This document shows, in pieces, positions 29,562 through 42,862 of a stretch of 64,000 nt of DNA (positions are counted from its first letter, which is position 1; every line of letters starts with the position of its first letter). A program made the position numbers and the translations under genes. Source of the DNA: Corinectria fuckeliana (lineage: Eukaryota > Ascomycota > Sordariomycetes > Hypocreales > Nectriaceae); assembly GCA_019137255.1 (NCBI GenBank), contig WPDH01000067.1, positions 434,001 to 498,000 on the forward strand, read 5' to 3'. Under the pieces are notes generated by a model. It had not been told where the DNA came from. It saw only the letters and a list, made by a program, of their open reading frames with translations, and ran no database searches.

Positions 29562-32500
29562 TTAGGCATCGATCTTGGCCATACGCTTGGACATGCTGTT
29601 TCCACTGGTTAGCGTCGTTATCTCAATAGAATGGTTTGGGTCGCTTACAAGTCGTAGAAGGCGAACTGGCTGGGGCTGCTTCCAAACTCGTACACGAATC
29701 GGCTGGCAAGGTAGCAGCCGAAGATGCTGCGGAGGTAGGAATCGGGGATGCGCTCCATCAGAGTGTCGAGGCCGATCTTCTCCAGCAGAAGAGCGGGAAG
29801 AGCGTCCTTGAGGATAGAGCGGCGGATCTTGGAGTTGTCCCAGAGGTCGGAGTGCTGGAGCTTCTCGTCGAGGTCGGTGATGGCGACGGACAGCTTGTCG
29901 GACAGGATCGATCGAGCGATGCCGGTCTCCTCATTCTCGCGCCAGATGGCCTCGAACTCGAGACGAGCGTTGTCCTGGATCTTGAGCTGGACCTGCTTGA
30001 CGTACTCCTTGTAGAACTCAGGGGCCTCGCCGTTGGCGCCGACGCACATGTTCTCAACAAAGCCGGCATCGTCGAAGGAGAGCGAAGCCAGGACCTCGAG
30101 AGAGGACGACGTCACACCACCCTTGTTGGCGGAAGCATCCTTGAACAGAATGCAGCCGGCATCCTCAAGGCGGAGCTTTGCCTCCTGGGTGATGAACAGG
30201 TTGGCACCTTCCACGAGGTAGGGAATAGTAGTCTTGCCGTCCTTGATGAGACGGTTGACGGTGATGAGATCGATCGAGGCAGGGCGGCCACCGCAAGGAA
30301 CGAAAGCATCGACGCTGCCGGTGTCACGGAGATGAAAGGTGTTGCGGAACGAGGTACCATTGCTAATGACCTCGCCAGTGGGCAGGGTGATGTTGTTGTC
30401 ATCGCACAGGACGCGGTATCCGTCCTTGGAGAGCTTGCTGTCGTCGTACTCGCTGATCATGAGACGGCTCTCAGCAAGGCGAAGGAGCTCGCTGCGGTCA
30501 AGACCGTTAGGGTCGGCAAGAACACCAGAGCCATCGACGATGGCAGTGTACTTCTCGTTACCCAGCTTGATCTCGTTGCTGCCGAGATCACCGTCAGGGC
30601 CACCAGTCTGCATTTTGCGGATGGTAGCGGGGTCGAGGTTCAGCTTTCGGTAGATACCCTTGACGTACTCGCGGACAGACAGGGTCGTCATGCCGTAATG
30701 GTCGTGAGGGATACCACCCAGCTTGGGGGACTTTCCGGTGAAGAAAGACTTCCACCAGGGAGCACCACGGATGCGAGCGTGCTCGGTAGCCCAGTCGACC
30801 AGCTCAGCAGTGTTCTCATCGGGTCCCAGGAAAAGGATCTCCTCCTTGCCGTAAAGATCGACGAGAGGGTTCTTAATGCCAGGAGTCTGCGCAGGGAGCA
30901 GAAGGTCAAGGATACTATCAATGTACTTCTCGAAAGCCTCCTTAGCTCGATCTTGCTGCTTGGGGTCAAGGAGAATGACACCCTTGGAGCCGCCCTCGGG
31001 GATGTCCTTGTTCTTGCGCTGCTGGGTGCTGGCAAGACCATAGTTCTCGTCGAAGAGGTTGCGGGCGTTGATGCTGTAGGACTCCTTGCTGCGAGACTTG
31101 ACGATACGGATACCGCCACGGGAGATGTCCTTGAAGCGGAGGTGGAAGCCGCGGGACTCGGAGCTGATGACGAGGAACATGCCGTAAAGGGGCTTGGGGT
31201 ACTCGACGTCAGGGAGGAAAGCGGGGTCGAGACGGAAGCTCAGGGCGACCTTGGTAGGGGTGAAGTAGTTGGTCTTCAGGATAGCGGCGTTGAAGACACG
31301 GAAAGCAGTCAGGACCATCTCCTCGTGCTCGTTGCTAACGGTCTTGGAGATCTTGTCCCGAAGACCATCATCCGACAGAACCTCGACAGAGGTGCTGGAG
31401 GAGATGAGCTGCTCAGCGACCTCCGCGTCCTTAACAAGGTGGACGTTGGCAAATGAGGCATACAGGGCCCGAACGAGGCCAGGGTAGTTCTGGATAATCT
31501 CGTAAATGTAGTCGGGGGTGAAGGTCTCAGAGCGGAGACGACGCTTCAGGTTAGAGAGAAGGGCGGCTTGGGCGTTGTTGCCGGGATCAAGGATCTCGGA
31601 GAGCGAGGCATACTCGGGACCCAATCGGTTGAGGAAGTGTTGGACGAAGACCCAGGCGGAGTGGGCGTAGACAGACTCCTGAAGGCTCAGCTGACCAGTG
31701 AGGAAGAGGCCGTGGAACTTGTTGTGAGGAAGGCAGTAAAGCAGAGAGACCTCCTTGGAGATCTGGTTGATGGAATCCTCCCAAGGGGGGAAGTCGGCAT
31801 CCAGGCCAAGGGCAGGCCTGAGGTAGACACTCATGACGGTGAAGCCGTTGGAGAACTGCTCGAGGTACTTTCGCGAGCTAGTAACTCCGTAGTAATGGTA
31901 GAGATCGCTCAGAGCGGAGAAGAGACCTTGAGCGGTGCGAGAGCGGAAGGCGATAACCATGCGCTTCTCGACGCTATCCACGATGTCAAAGACCTCGATG
32001 ACGGGGCCGGCTCGCTTGACGGCGAGCTCAATGATCTCCTGGTAGATCTGCTTGGTGTTGGCGGTAGCCTTCTGGAGGAAACCGTTGTCGGCAATCAGTT
32101 CGAGGCGGGTCTCGCTGGGATCCGTCTTGTCGATGGGAGTCTGGAACTGGCACTGGTAGACGAAGTAGCATCGCAGTGTAGCCTGAGAGGAAGGGCTGAC
32201 GCCGAGCTGGGCGGGAGAGCGGAAAGTCTCAACGCGGTACTTGCTCGTGCCGGGGTGATCAATGTACTTGGCCTCGAGGCGCTCCTCGTAGCGGGGACCA
32301 GATATGTTGGTCTGACCAGGAGTGCTGGTGTCGATGTAGATGGCGTGGTCGCTGGCCTCCATGTCGAGGCGGATCTCTTCCTGCTTGTTCTCACGGGCAA
32401 AGGCGGCAACCTTGGCAGCGTACAGCGAAGTGACATGGCTGGCAATGACAGCGGGGGTCTCAATGGTGAAGTAGACATCATCGATGCCCAGCTTCTCGTA

Positions 32501-32903
32501 GAACCACTCAATCTGCTCATCAACCTGGGACTGAGGGATGAAACCAGCTTGTTGGATGATCTCCTTGACTAATTAGATTGTTAGTGGGCTTCTCTCACGT
32601 CTCGATGGAGGATTGCAGCAACGTACCAGACTTGATCTGGTCGACCTTGCCCTTGAATTCAGGGGCAATGTAGCCAACAGTAGCGGAGCGAAGAATCCGG
32701 TGACCGTTACCGTTAGTCGCGGTCAAGGGAACGCTAAAGTGGGTGGGCGAGGGAGAAGGGCCACGGCTAGACTCGAGCTGGGCGTCCGCCGCGGGCTTGG
32801 TAGCAATAGTCATGATGGGCGAAGGTTCCTCGAAAGGATCTGTGTATTCGGGAAACCTGTCAAGGGGCGGGATGTTAGTCGTGGGGCTTTGAACAGCCAG
32901 CAT
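29562..32903 (-). CDS. GDH2: NAD-specific glutamate dehydrogenase (large, fungal type)
   Basis: This enzyme catalyses the catabolic NAD-dependent oxidation of glutamate to 2-oxoglutarate and ammonium. Three exons are read: 32627-32903, 29649-32568 and 29562-29595. The last codes only FMSKRMAKIDA and joins correctly in phase. Total is 1076 aa, in the range of the 115-kDa fungal class. The N-terminal regulatory half includes ILRSATVGYIAPEFKGKVDQ and HVTSLYAAKVAAFARENKQE. The catalytic part has GFHLRFKDISRGGIRIVKSR, LASTQQRKNKDIPEGGSKGV with the substrate-binding Lys region, and the Rossmann part VDAFVPCGGRPASIDLITVN and PYLVEGANLFITQEAKLRLE. The exact start is uncertain: I chose the Met at 32903. 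A Met at about 32812 and a small leader intron are alternatives. Confidence 0.95.
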
Positions 32904-35900
32904 CTTGACAGAGACGCCGTTGGGTAGTAAAGGCAGATAAAAAAGCGTAAAGGAAACAACGAGGAAACGTGAAACGGATGATGAGGGAACCGGGAAGGAC
33001 AGCAGTTCCGGACAAGGCTTTATACACAATGCCCAGACAATGTCAACACGATAAGAGACATCCCATCATGTCGTCACCTGGGACACGGCAGAGCGAGTTT
33101 CGGTGTGTGCGAGTGAGTCAATGCTATGGCCGCAACTCTGATACGGTTGCCGACCATCAGACGGGCGCAGCCACGGCTCACACACGGCTCACGCACGCTC
33201 ACAGCGCGGAGCCACGGTCCCAGAGAACGCCACCAGATCGGGACCTGAATAGCTACATGCAGGGGGTGGTGCATGGTCTAGGGCTCTGGGTGGCTGCGGC
33301 GAACTCGAAGGCACGCGGCAGATGAGCTGCGAGCCAGCGTAGAGCAAGCACGGGAGCTTATCTTCGCAGCCATTGATACGGCTGACGCCGGCGACACCAA
33401 GCAACCGAGCAACCAAGCCCGGTGAGAACTGCATTCACCGCCGGGCCGGTTCTCGTATCGTCGTCACTCTGGGGCAAGGCAGGGGTCCATGTTGCGATAA
33501 GAGACTTGGAGGGGCGGGCAGGATTCAGATAAGAGGGCAGCAGCTTTCCGCGACTTACCGGTTTGTTTATACGATGGTATGCGTGTGCGTGGCTAGCTGC
33601 GGCGATCAATTCGTCAATCTGTCGAATTGATTCAAGGGCGAATTGGCGTTGGAAGAAACCTGCCGTGACGCTTTGGCACAGGCAGGGCGACGATGGTGTT
33701 ATGCGTCGTCGTGAGGTGTAGTGTAAGTTGGGAGCAGAGGGTTTCGCTGGGGGGGCAGCAAGAAAAGATTGGGAGAGGAAAATTGGGGAAGAAACAACAC
33801 AGGAACTCTGGTTTTTGTTTGGCGTGTTTTCTCAAAAGAGACGGGGAGAGGCTTCGCGAGGGTAGCCGAAGTTCCAGAAGGACCAAACTTTTGATCTCGA
33901 TTAGCACAGCTTAGCTGGCGTTGGTTTCGTGGTGCGAACTCAGCACAGCCATCCAGTCAGCCCTGTCGTAAATAGCAGCAACTGACGGTCAAGCCGGGAC
34001 AAGAGAGATAAGAGAATCTCGCTTGATACGCAGAGCTTGTTTGTCTCGGAGGGGGTGAGACGAGAGAAGAGCAAAGATCGGAGCGGCTGTGAGATGGAAG
34101 TGAGATGCCGCTTAGGAAGTTTGGGAGAGAGAAGATGGGGGAAGAAGGGGGAGGAGTAGGAGTCTTTTGAAATGACGAGTGTGACTGGCGCTTATCAAAC
34201 CAAGATCTCGAGTCAATCGCTCTGGGGAGCTGGCGATGGAAGCTTTAAATACTCCTGGCCGTGAGCGTCGTGTCGCTCTGCTCAATACTTGACGAAGTAC
34301 CTGCCATGGAGACGACTTGTAGGAGAATCGGTACGTACTCCGTGCTCCGGACCCCATTGCTGTACCTTCCAAGTTCCAATCCGGCTTCAGTTACGGCCGC
34401 CCCTTCCATCCTCGTGGTCCGTCTTCTTTCGTTCTTCTGACACGCTTGTCACGCTGGCCACTCCCCCTTCCCGCTCACCTTTGCTGCCAGTACCTCCATA
34501 GTGCACCCCCCAGCACAAGCGCACACCCCCTGTGGTGGGGCTGCCCCTCCTGGGTCGCTCGCTGGAAGGGGTGGCGCTTGGACTCGGTACAGCCCAGCCC
34601 AGCTGGGCGTTGCTGGGCAGGTTTAGGCCTACCGGGTGCCTTTCTTGGCCGGCGCTGGCCCCGCTACGCCCCGTCGAGTCCTGCGCCGGTGAAAGCAATG
34701 TGCGACGGAAGCTCACATTAGCACCCAGCACCAAGCCTAGAACAAACAGGAAGAAGAAAAAAGAACATGTAAGGTACCAAGGTAAGTACTCAGGTACTTA
34801 GGTAGGCAGTCAGTCTACTAGAACTAAGTAAGTAGTAGTCGTCTACGCAGTACCTTGTACCTCCAGTTGGTCACCGGGCCGGTCGGCCAGCTTCCAGTCC
34901 ATGGCCGGCACTTGGCCCAGCCAGAAAAGTCGAGAAGCAAGGACCCGGCGGGGAAGATCGTGATCATGACCTCACGCAGCGAAGAAAAATAAGCCAATTG
35001 ATTACCCAATAGCGCCTCCACCCTAAGCCCCAAGGGGAAGGCTACATGGCCCGAGCGCCCGTTCCTGGCCGCTCAGGGAATCAGGAACGACTTCTTCCCT
35101 GTTCCTTCACCCAGGCCTCCCTTGCCGGGGACCGGTTATTCGAGGCTCTGCTCCTCTTTTCTGCTCTTTTCTGTTCTTTTCTGCTTGTCAGGTGCTGGGC
35201 AACTCATCGCTCACATCAGTGGCACTCTTTTTGCCGGACTCTCTTCTTTCGCAATCAGATCCACACCATCTCCACCCACTGTGGAATTCCATTCGCAATT
35301 GTGGAGGAATCATAAATGTCACAGATCTCCATCAGCACCAAGTACATCTCGATGGAATTTACTGTGTAAGTACGATGTACTATGTGCACGAATGCATCCC
35401 CAGTTGCACAGGGCATTCAAAAACTCACTAGCACAGGTGAGGCTCGTTGTGGTCTCGAATGCACGGCGTTTGACATAGTGCAGAAGTTGTATCTACAGGA
35501 GACCCAACTCCGCAGCTAGTCTAACTCAATCCGTAACCCAGCAGTTTAAGAGGATTCACGATGGATGGTGCAATTGTGCTGGCCGAGCTCACCCTCGCAT
35601 TGTTGCTGCGAGTCATCATCAATTACAAAGATACTTCGTGTCATGCAGATCCTGCTTCGTTTCAAGTGGTGTTTTTTCTCTCTCAACTTGCGCAAAAGGC
35701 CCACTTGACTACGACTGTACTTGGCATTACTGTACTGGACGAATGCGATATGACGGCTTCATGATGTCGAATCCTTCACAGGGCTGAGCAAATCATGATG
35801 TCCTTGGCGTGCAGGGCATTGACCACCGAGTGTCCGGGTGTGTGCTCCAGCGCCAAGCTGCGTTCACTATGTACTAGGTAGTAGGTAGTGATCGTTGTTG

Positions 35901-38900
35901 GGACCTCGCAAAACGGCATGTACTTCACTCTCGAAGCTGGTGTTTGGCCCATGTACTTTTTGCCTTTGTAGTCTTTTGACGGCGCAATTGTGTCAGCGGG
36001 AAGTTTATGTTATGTGAGCCAATTCCCTGCGGGCCAAGCTGTACAATCACACAATCAGTTGGTGATGAATACATGACCTAAGATTCATGCAGCGAATACT
36101 TCGTACAATGTCATCCATCCTTTCCATACGCCGTCCCGGCCACCGGGCGCTAACCAAGCGCCCTGGGGGAAGCGCCGGGGCACTGGGGTTGGACTGGACT
36201 CGAGTCGGCGTCCCTGAGTTCCAGCAACTGATTCACCTGGGCACCTGACCGAGCTTTGCTACAACTGGGGGCTCACCGAGGGTTCCGGCCAGCCTGACCT
36301 GGATCACGAGGCCAAAAAGCAAATTGCGTTTCCATGTCTCGTCTCGGCTCCTTTGTTAGACTCAACAATAAGTACAAATGTGAAAAAAGGCGATGGCTAG
36401 CGCCAAGTCGAGAAACTATTGGTTCCCCGGTCTACTAATGGTGCACAAAAATGGGCAGCTGCCCCGGATGCGGCCGTTTAGGACATACGTAACTATAGAA
36501 CCCCGTAGAAGAGGTACGTTAGGACGCGTACCTGGGCGAAGTTCTTATTATTCGTTCAGGCCCGGATGGAGTAATTACTGCAGAGTGTCATCGATGACAC
36601 AAGTACTCAAAGGCTTCTTACTACTGTACATGCGCATCCGAGTTCGGTATGGCGGGAGTTGTGAGGTGAAGCCAACAAGGTTGCGAAGGGTTGCACGGCA
36701 TGCAATGAATAGCTCAAGCACGCAGTCGAGCAACAAGTTTGCAGCGGGCGTGTCTCGACCTCGTCTCCATGTCGTACACGTAAAAATTGGCCAACCCCAA
36801 GTGCGCCCAAAAAGCCAAACGAAGATCTCCAAACCAACGGGCCCGGTATCCGTCTCCGGCGTCTAGCACAGCAGAAACCCCCGGGCTACCCCGGCGACCC
36901 ACTAAGCGGAGGGCCGGCGCCCCCGAAAAAGTTCCCTCGTCTCCCCCGCCCCCTTCGAATTGGCATTTCCATTACCCCCAGGTTTCTCTCCATTGTTCAG
37001 AGAAGGCCAAACTGTAACCGTGACTGCGCAGTACAAGGGCGCCGACAACGCACCAAACAACCAAAAGACCCGCTCGCCATTGCTCCTTTTTGCAACCGAT
37101 GCCGTCCAACCCCCGTTTCCATTACCCCCAGTTTACTTGATCGTGCAGCTTCGTGACAGCCACGGGACCGTCCGACTTGGCCGGGCCCCGTAAGCCCCGT
37201 GTTGCACCATCGCAGCCTGCCCCTCGACCATCCCCGGCGGCGACCTTGGGAGGGGGCTTTCCCTCTCCAGTCTCCCCCAGCTTACTCCATCTACGACACA
37301 ATACCTACATCATACCCCCGAGGTGAACTGGATTTCACGCCCCTCCGGTGAGTCTTTCCTCGCTTCCCGTCATCTCGTGGCCCCTCTGGTTTGTCATTGG
37401 CATCGCTCCATTACCAAATCTTCCCTGCACCCCGCATCCGGCCCTTGGGAGGCGGACGCCGTTAAGGCGTCACGAGATAGTCAGAAAAAGGAGTCTGAGC
37501 GGGAGGTCGAGGAGGGGAGTGTGTGTAAAGGGGTCGGTCAGTGATGAAGGGGTTTTTATCTGGGGTAAAATTCAACGCCAACCGATCAGGGAAGAAAAAG
37601 GGCGAGATCGAGGTCGAGGTCACGGTCCAGGTCAAGGCAGATGAGATGGTCCGGGGTATTCGGTCACAACTGGGGAAGCCGTAACAGGGGAATTGAGATT
37701 GTCCATGTCCCACGATGGACTCGCCAGTACGGGGCACTGGGCAAATAAGGCGACAGCTACTGTAATAACTGATGCCATGCCATGGACGTACGTACGGTAT
37801 CCGTACATCTGCTGCTGCTGATTCCGCAATTGGCCCCTTTATTGCGCGTTGCTCGTGGCCACAGGCCAGGACCTGCGCTGTACTTAAGCTTCGGTTTACA
37901 CTATTCGTAGACGTCTGAATGTATTGACTTGTCAACCTGTTTATAGCAGCAATATCATGGACGCCTTCTATTCCCCTCCAATCCTATCTCGTTCCGTCCC
38001 AGCTCCTCCGGATCTCAGGTTTGTTCGCTAGGCAAGCGACACTACCCCGCCTCCCTCCATCTTCGGTCCCTCGGGTTCGGTTGCTATTTTTGATCCTCCC
38101 GGATTTGCACTAACTACGACCACTAACAACTGTACCACATGCCCACCTGGCACCGGACACGGCCATGCCTTTGCCACTTTCACTCTGCCACCGCCACTGC
38201 TCGCCCACCTGAGTTGCCAAGTAAGGCTGAGGCCAAGCCCGGGGTCCGGTAACTACTATGCACATTGCTCGTCAGGCTGCCTCGTAACGTCAATAATAAT
38301 GGCCGTCCTCCTGCACCCAGGTCAAATCATTTCATTCAGCGATCACTCGACGACAAAAGCACATGCAACCAATGTCCCTTTGCGCCAAGCACGGCGTTCT
38401 GTCATACCCACCGGGGAGCAATAACAAACACATCCAAGACTCGAAATGGGCACCGCCACACGAGGTGCATTGTACATCCACACCCGGATCCCGGTCCCGA
38501 TCTTGTTGGTGCCGGCAGCGGTACCTGGTACCTGACCTTGGAGCGGCCAGCCAATGAGCGGCCCCGAACAGCATTTCACGCCTGCACGCAAGGCAATCTT
38601 CGGCACAGGACAAGGGGTGTGTACGACCAAAAGAAGCTGTTTCCTGCAGGCCCTTTTTTCTTCCTGTTTCTTCATGACTGAAGCTACCAGGGGAGATACG
38701 TACTCCCGGCTTTGTTAATGGAAACTAGGATGCAACTGGGAATAGACGGTACGTACCCGGATAACCTTGCTGGCGCATGGCCGGCCACCTTTAGTTGCCA
38801 CGAAGTGGAATGTTGGGGGACAGAGTTTTCCCAGCGAGCTATCGCCAGTGGCTCAGCGAGGGGCACCCCGGGGCGCCCAGCACGCCCAGGGTGCTAGGTA

Positions 38901-40428
38901 CTACCTATCCCTCCTCCCTACGGGGAACACAGAGGCATTCAGCGCCCGCCGCACTCGGAGTGGGCCCCCTACCGGCCAAACTATGATGCCGGCCTCCGGG
39001 ACGTGCACCCAGCTATCAGATCTAGTTGGACGACCAACTAATAATCTAATAATTAGCGACTGCGACAAAACAAACCAGTCCATGTCGCGATCCCAATCCT
39101 GCCGCATCCGGGGATCAGGGTTGGCCGTGCATGATCACGATGCCCTCGCCGGCCCCTCCAACGGCTCCCCCGCCGCTACGGCAAGTCACTATGTACTATC
39201 ATCAAACTTGCGAAAAGGCGTTTGTTGCGGTGAGGACTTTGAGGCCCGGTAGCCACCCGGAGACGGCGGCCGAGCTGCGGCGGCGCACCTGATCGGCCTT
39301 GGCGTCGTCGTCCGCCGGCCTGTCAACATCGCGGAGCCCGCCTCCCCTGGTCAACCGTCTGCACGCAAACCAACGACGCGTACACGTGCTGGCTGGGAAT
39401 GTGACTCGGCGCATTGCTAGCGGGCGGGGATTTGGGACTCGACGAGTTGAGATCCGATAGATAGCTTTTGAGGAGTAACCAAAGACGAATGTGTGACAAG
39501 TTCCTTTGCGACATGTCGTGTAAATCAGGGGCGCCCAAGGAGAACATATTGGTGCGATGTACGCCGCGAGGTACAAGCCACTTAGACACATGCATAAGTG
39601 TCTCTGGTTCTCCGGTTTCCATTACGAACTATAGGGTTGTATCGGTAGTTTGACGTGCTTTCTCCCTCCACCCTTCGTCTCGTCTCCAAGACAAAAGAAG
39701 CCAATCAGTTCCTTCGACATTTTGCACGGAATTGTCCCAGTGAGTGATACGACCCTCCGAGACTTTCTCTTACTCAACATGTGGAGCAAATCGAGCACGT
39801 CTTTCAAGGAAGTGCTTGTTGCATCAAGGTACGAAGCATCGTCGTGCTTCATCAAGGTTCAGACAACGTTCCCTGGGCGTTTCTGCGGCCAACCTGGCGA
39901 CTCTCTCTTCGCTACCGGGCCCAGATCCCCCAATCGGCGGTTTTCTAGTGACCCCCGTCAGGCGCAATTGCCCCTCCTCCACGGGTCTATGTAGGGTCGA
40001 CGAGCTGCTTTGTTCACCGTGGGTTCGTGCTCACGATGCTGCCCTACAACGGTTACAGCGAATAAGTCTACCCCCCTCCTCCCCTCTCCCAGACCCTTCT
40101 CCTTTTACCGCCCATCTCGCTCAGTGCCAGGATGCGAGGGCTGAGTCGGTCACGATGTCCAGAGTCCAATTACCAGTGGACACACTGGGCGATATTGGAT
40201 CCATCTCGCGGGTCAGGTGGATGTGCACACAAGCTCGGGTATTACGTATTAGTGACCCTGTCTCACATGGCGTGCCAACGAGCAACAGCGCCTTCACCTC
40301 TAAATCCAGCAACGCAGAAACCTCAACAATGCATCTCCCCAGATTCCCGTTCTCGTTTCGTCTCCAGCATTCACTCCTACCATCGATCCAGATCGGTATG
40401 AGCGACTTGACTCTATCGCTGTCCCATC
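32904..40428. other. Gene-poor tract upstream of NAD-GDH
   Basis: Over 7.5 kb I found no reading frame that I can support as a gene. The first ~1.4 kb (to about 34300) is purine-rich on the + strand and is likely the GDH promoter and leader. Word families typical of fungal intergenic DNA appear, such as GGTACCAAGGTAAGTACTCA at 34772-34795 and TACTTCGTA at 36097-36105. I looked for 5S rRNA, tRNA boxes and transposon ends and saw none convincing. Small species-specific secreted proteins with introns could be missed. Confidence 0.4.
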
Positions 40429-41601
40429 CTACCCCAGTTGCGGCCAGTTGCCAACCCATAGCGAGAGAGCCAAGTAATTCATGCCGACCTGGATCGAAGG
40501 CAACGCAGTGTCAAACAACGCGGACAGTGTCTCGGGCTTCCAGTCGATTGTCCCTGGCATGGATCTGAGCGACTCCGGCATGTGCATGGCCTCCAGAAAC
40601 GAGTTGCCGTTGGGCGAATACATTTGCATGTTCAGCGACTTCATGGTGTCGTCAAAGTCCGCCACGAAGGAGCTAGGCTTTCCAAAGTTGGAAATGGCTC
40701 CCTCTGTCACGCTCTTGCATGTTTCTTCGGGCTTTACCACGGCTAGCCCCTTCTTGCCCCGGAATGTGAACAGATCATGGTCCGTGGCAGCGCCCCGGGT
40801 GAGACCCTTGGGCGTATGGGTTTTCCAGAGAACGGCGTAGTGTTTGAAAGCCTCGTAGTATACGAGTCGTTCGCTTGTGAGCTCCTTATCCTCCTGGTAC
40901 TCTTCAGAACCTTCCTTCTTGTTGGAAGGCTTGTCGAAGAGGACTTCGTGCATTGTCTGGTTCAGGAGATCCGTGATCGCATAGTCGGTACATCGGAGGA
41001 CGAGGTTGGCATATCTCATATTCATGGCGTGGACAGCGTCAGCAGCTTGCTCTCGAGGATCGGCCAGCAAAACGGCCAGCGACGGGCGTGGGTCGAGCTC
41101 GAAATACTCGCCCTTCAAGTTCTGGCCCAAGTTCTTGGTGAAGGGCTCAAAGCTGGGCCATTGCTTCAATATCGCCTTTTGCTTGTCTTCGGGCAAGTCA
41201 CCGAAGGCCTTGATGATGCTGGTTGGGAGAATCCACGGGGACTCTCTTGAGAAGCCGAGGTCCCGCTTCCTGTCGAATGGATTGCCATGCTCGCCGCTAT
41301 AGGGACCACCTGGGTACGGCCCCTCTGGAGTCCACCCCGGCGGCCGGTAGAGATGGTCATATGTCTCGGGGGGGAGCGGCATGGCCGCCGGTATGGCCTC
41401 CCAACCCGGATAGAGGTTCTCATCCTGAAGGAATTCACGCATGGGCGGCAGCGGAGGCTCGCCAGGCATACATGTTCCCTTGAAATGGCAGTCACAGTCT
41501 GTCCTGTCTCTCACCAACCATTGTTCGACGAGTTTCCCGTTCTTGATATACCAACAACCGGGTTTACCCAAGGGGGGGATGATGGATTCCCAATGTCCCA
41601 T
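40429..41601 (-). CDS. Unrecognised 390-aa protein
   Basis: This is an uninterrupted reading frame of 390 codons with balanced amino-acid composition. I do not recognise a family. It starts MGHWESIIPPLGKPGCWYIK and has an early Cys cluster (DCDCHFKGTCMPG, ~35-47). A Pro/Tyr/Gly-rich stretch follows (~55-105, with YRPPGWTPEGPYPGGPYSG). The rest looks globular and helical: SIIKAFGDLPEDKQKAILKQ, LAVLLADPREQAADAVHAMN, YYEAFKHYAVLWKTHTPKGL and SFVADFDDTMKSLNMQMYSP. There is no signal peptide or membrane segment. The long, stop-free frame and absence of low complexity in the second half argue that it is real. It stands at the edge of the gene-poor tract and is divergent from TOM22. Possibly lineage-restricted. 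Confidence 0.7.
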   Translation of the reverse strand: MGHWESIIPPLGKPGCWYIKNGKLVEQWLVRDRTDCDCHFKGTCMPGEPPLPPMREFLQDENLYPGWEAIPAAMPLPPETYDHLYRPPGWTPEGPYPGGPYSGEHGNPFDRKRDLGFSRESPWILPTSIIKAFGDLPEDKQKAILKQWPSFEPFTKNLGQNLKGEYFELDPRPSLAVLLADPREQAADAVHAMNMRYANLVLRCTDYAITDLLNQTMHEVLFDKPSNKKEGSEEYQEDKELTSERLVYYEAFKHYAVLWKTHTPKGLTRGAATDHDLFTFRGKKGLAVVKPEETCKSVTEGAISNFGKPSSFVADFDDTMKSLNMQMYSPNGNSFLEAMHMPESLRSMPGTIDWKPETLSALFDTALPSIQVGMNYLALSLWVGNWPQLG

Positions 41602-42862
41602 GGCGGTCGACGTTCGAAGCTAAAGAGGAATATCGAGTGCGAAATTTGTTTGGTGACTGCCACAGATTCTGTTATTTGGTATTGGTCTGGACTGATGATA
41701 AATGCTGGTGCGAGATTGTACTGAAGAATGAACGAAGCTGGCCTAAGTCGCCGCAGATACCTGGACTTTATATATATTATGGGTGTGAACAAGCTTTTCA
41801 AGAATAGCTATCAAGGTTAGAGGGAGGAACTCGAATGGGTTACAAAGGCAGCCTCAAGACGTAAGATTGATGTCGACCTAGAGACCAAGAAGCCTATTGA
41901 ACCAAAGTTATCGCGTCCTGTGGTACTTGGCATACTACCTAACTGTGTTTCTAGCATATTATCTACTGCGCGGCTTTTGTATATCTAAAAATATACTGAC
42001 CAGGGCTTAGCTATTCTAATCAAAAATGTCTTTTACGTTGGGAACATAAGGGGTAGCTTTTTGGTGCAGTGAACTGGTGCAACTATTCGCTAAGCATTTT
42101 CCCAGCTAAAATGGTCGCCGCTCCTGTAAGTCATTCTGGGTAGCCAGCGAGGTTATCGCAAAAAAATCTCAACGTGTCGAGTGATCAACGCCACTCTGAA
42201 CTATGAAACACCGCGAGAGTTATTCAAGGCCGTTTACATGAATTTACAGGACTGCGAGGCGGTGGGGAGGAAGTAAAACGAGACTCCGCAATATCCTTGA
42301 GATCTCAGGGCGGATCTTTCAGTCATCATCAGGCGTCTTGTGCTGCTCGAGTTTCTCACACTTGGATTCCTGTGAGAAAACGCAAAGAGAAACTGTCGCG
42401 TGGTTCAGTTGGTATATTGAAACAAATCCCCGTGATGATGGAGAGTGGAGTGAGCGTTGATGACTTTGCTCAAATCAGAATCACGTGATGATAGCGTCTT
42501 CTCCGGCTAAACCCAGTCGTCGGTGCAGCTCCCGCAGATGCCAAAAAATTTGAATCGACGGTATCGTGACGCCAACGACAGCTCAACCACTTACCAACCA
42601 GAGAATCGTCCTTCTGTCGGCATTTCTCATCCGCTCCCCATCGTCCTTGTATCGCGCATATCAATCGCCGCATACGCAGCTTCGATTGCCTGACGACTCG
42701 AGTCGACTACGCTCGAGCTCCATACCCCTCAGCTATCTCCACGACGACAAGTCGCCATTTCACGCTATATTCCGTCCGAATTTCGACGGCAGACATCGCC
42801 CGTCTTTAGCGACTACTTGTACACCCGCTGTACTTCTCCTCTACCGAATTTAATTGCCCATC
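41602..42862. promoter_or_regulatory. Divergent region between the 390-aa gene and TOM22
   Basis: These 1.26 kb separate two divergent genes. A TATATATATTAT stretch at about 41769-41781 lies some 170 bases upstream of the minus-strand gene and could be its TATA region. The TOM22 side (42600-42860) is pyrimidine-rich. No coding sequence is supported. Confidence 0.35.

Noticed and set aside
29636..31456. Long plus-strand open frame (606 codons) opposite NAD-GDH, plus another at 31568-32572
   Set aside because: Antisense shadows of GDH codon bias: the composition is Leu/Val/Glu-rich, without any domain, and the minus strand carries the conserved GDH protein throughout.
34772..34870. GGTACC/TAGGTA-type words suggesting a transposon end
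   Set aside because: Such words are frequent in intergenic DNA of related fungi, and no paired inverted end or target duplication was found.
36393..36866. Frame of 157 codons in the gene-poor tract
   Set aside because: No family similarity, uneven composition and no flanking exons that extend it; could be chance in GC-rich DNA.
39650..40568. Overlapping frames of 114 and 274 codons next to the 390-aa gene
   Set aside because: Ser/Pro/Arg-rich and without motifs; the second overlaps the 3' end of the minus-strand gene and resembles CT-rich non-coding DNA translated.
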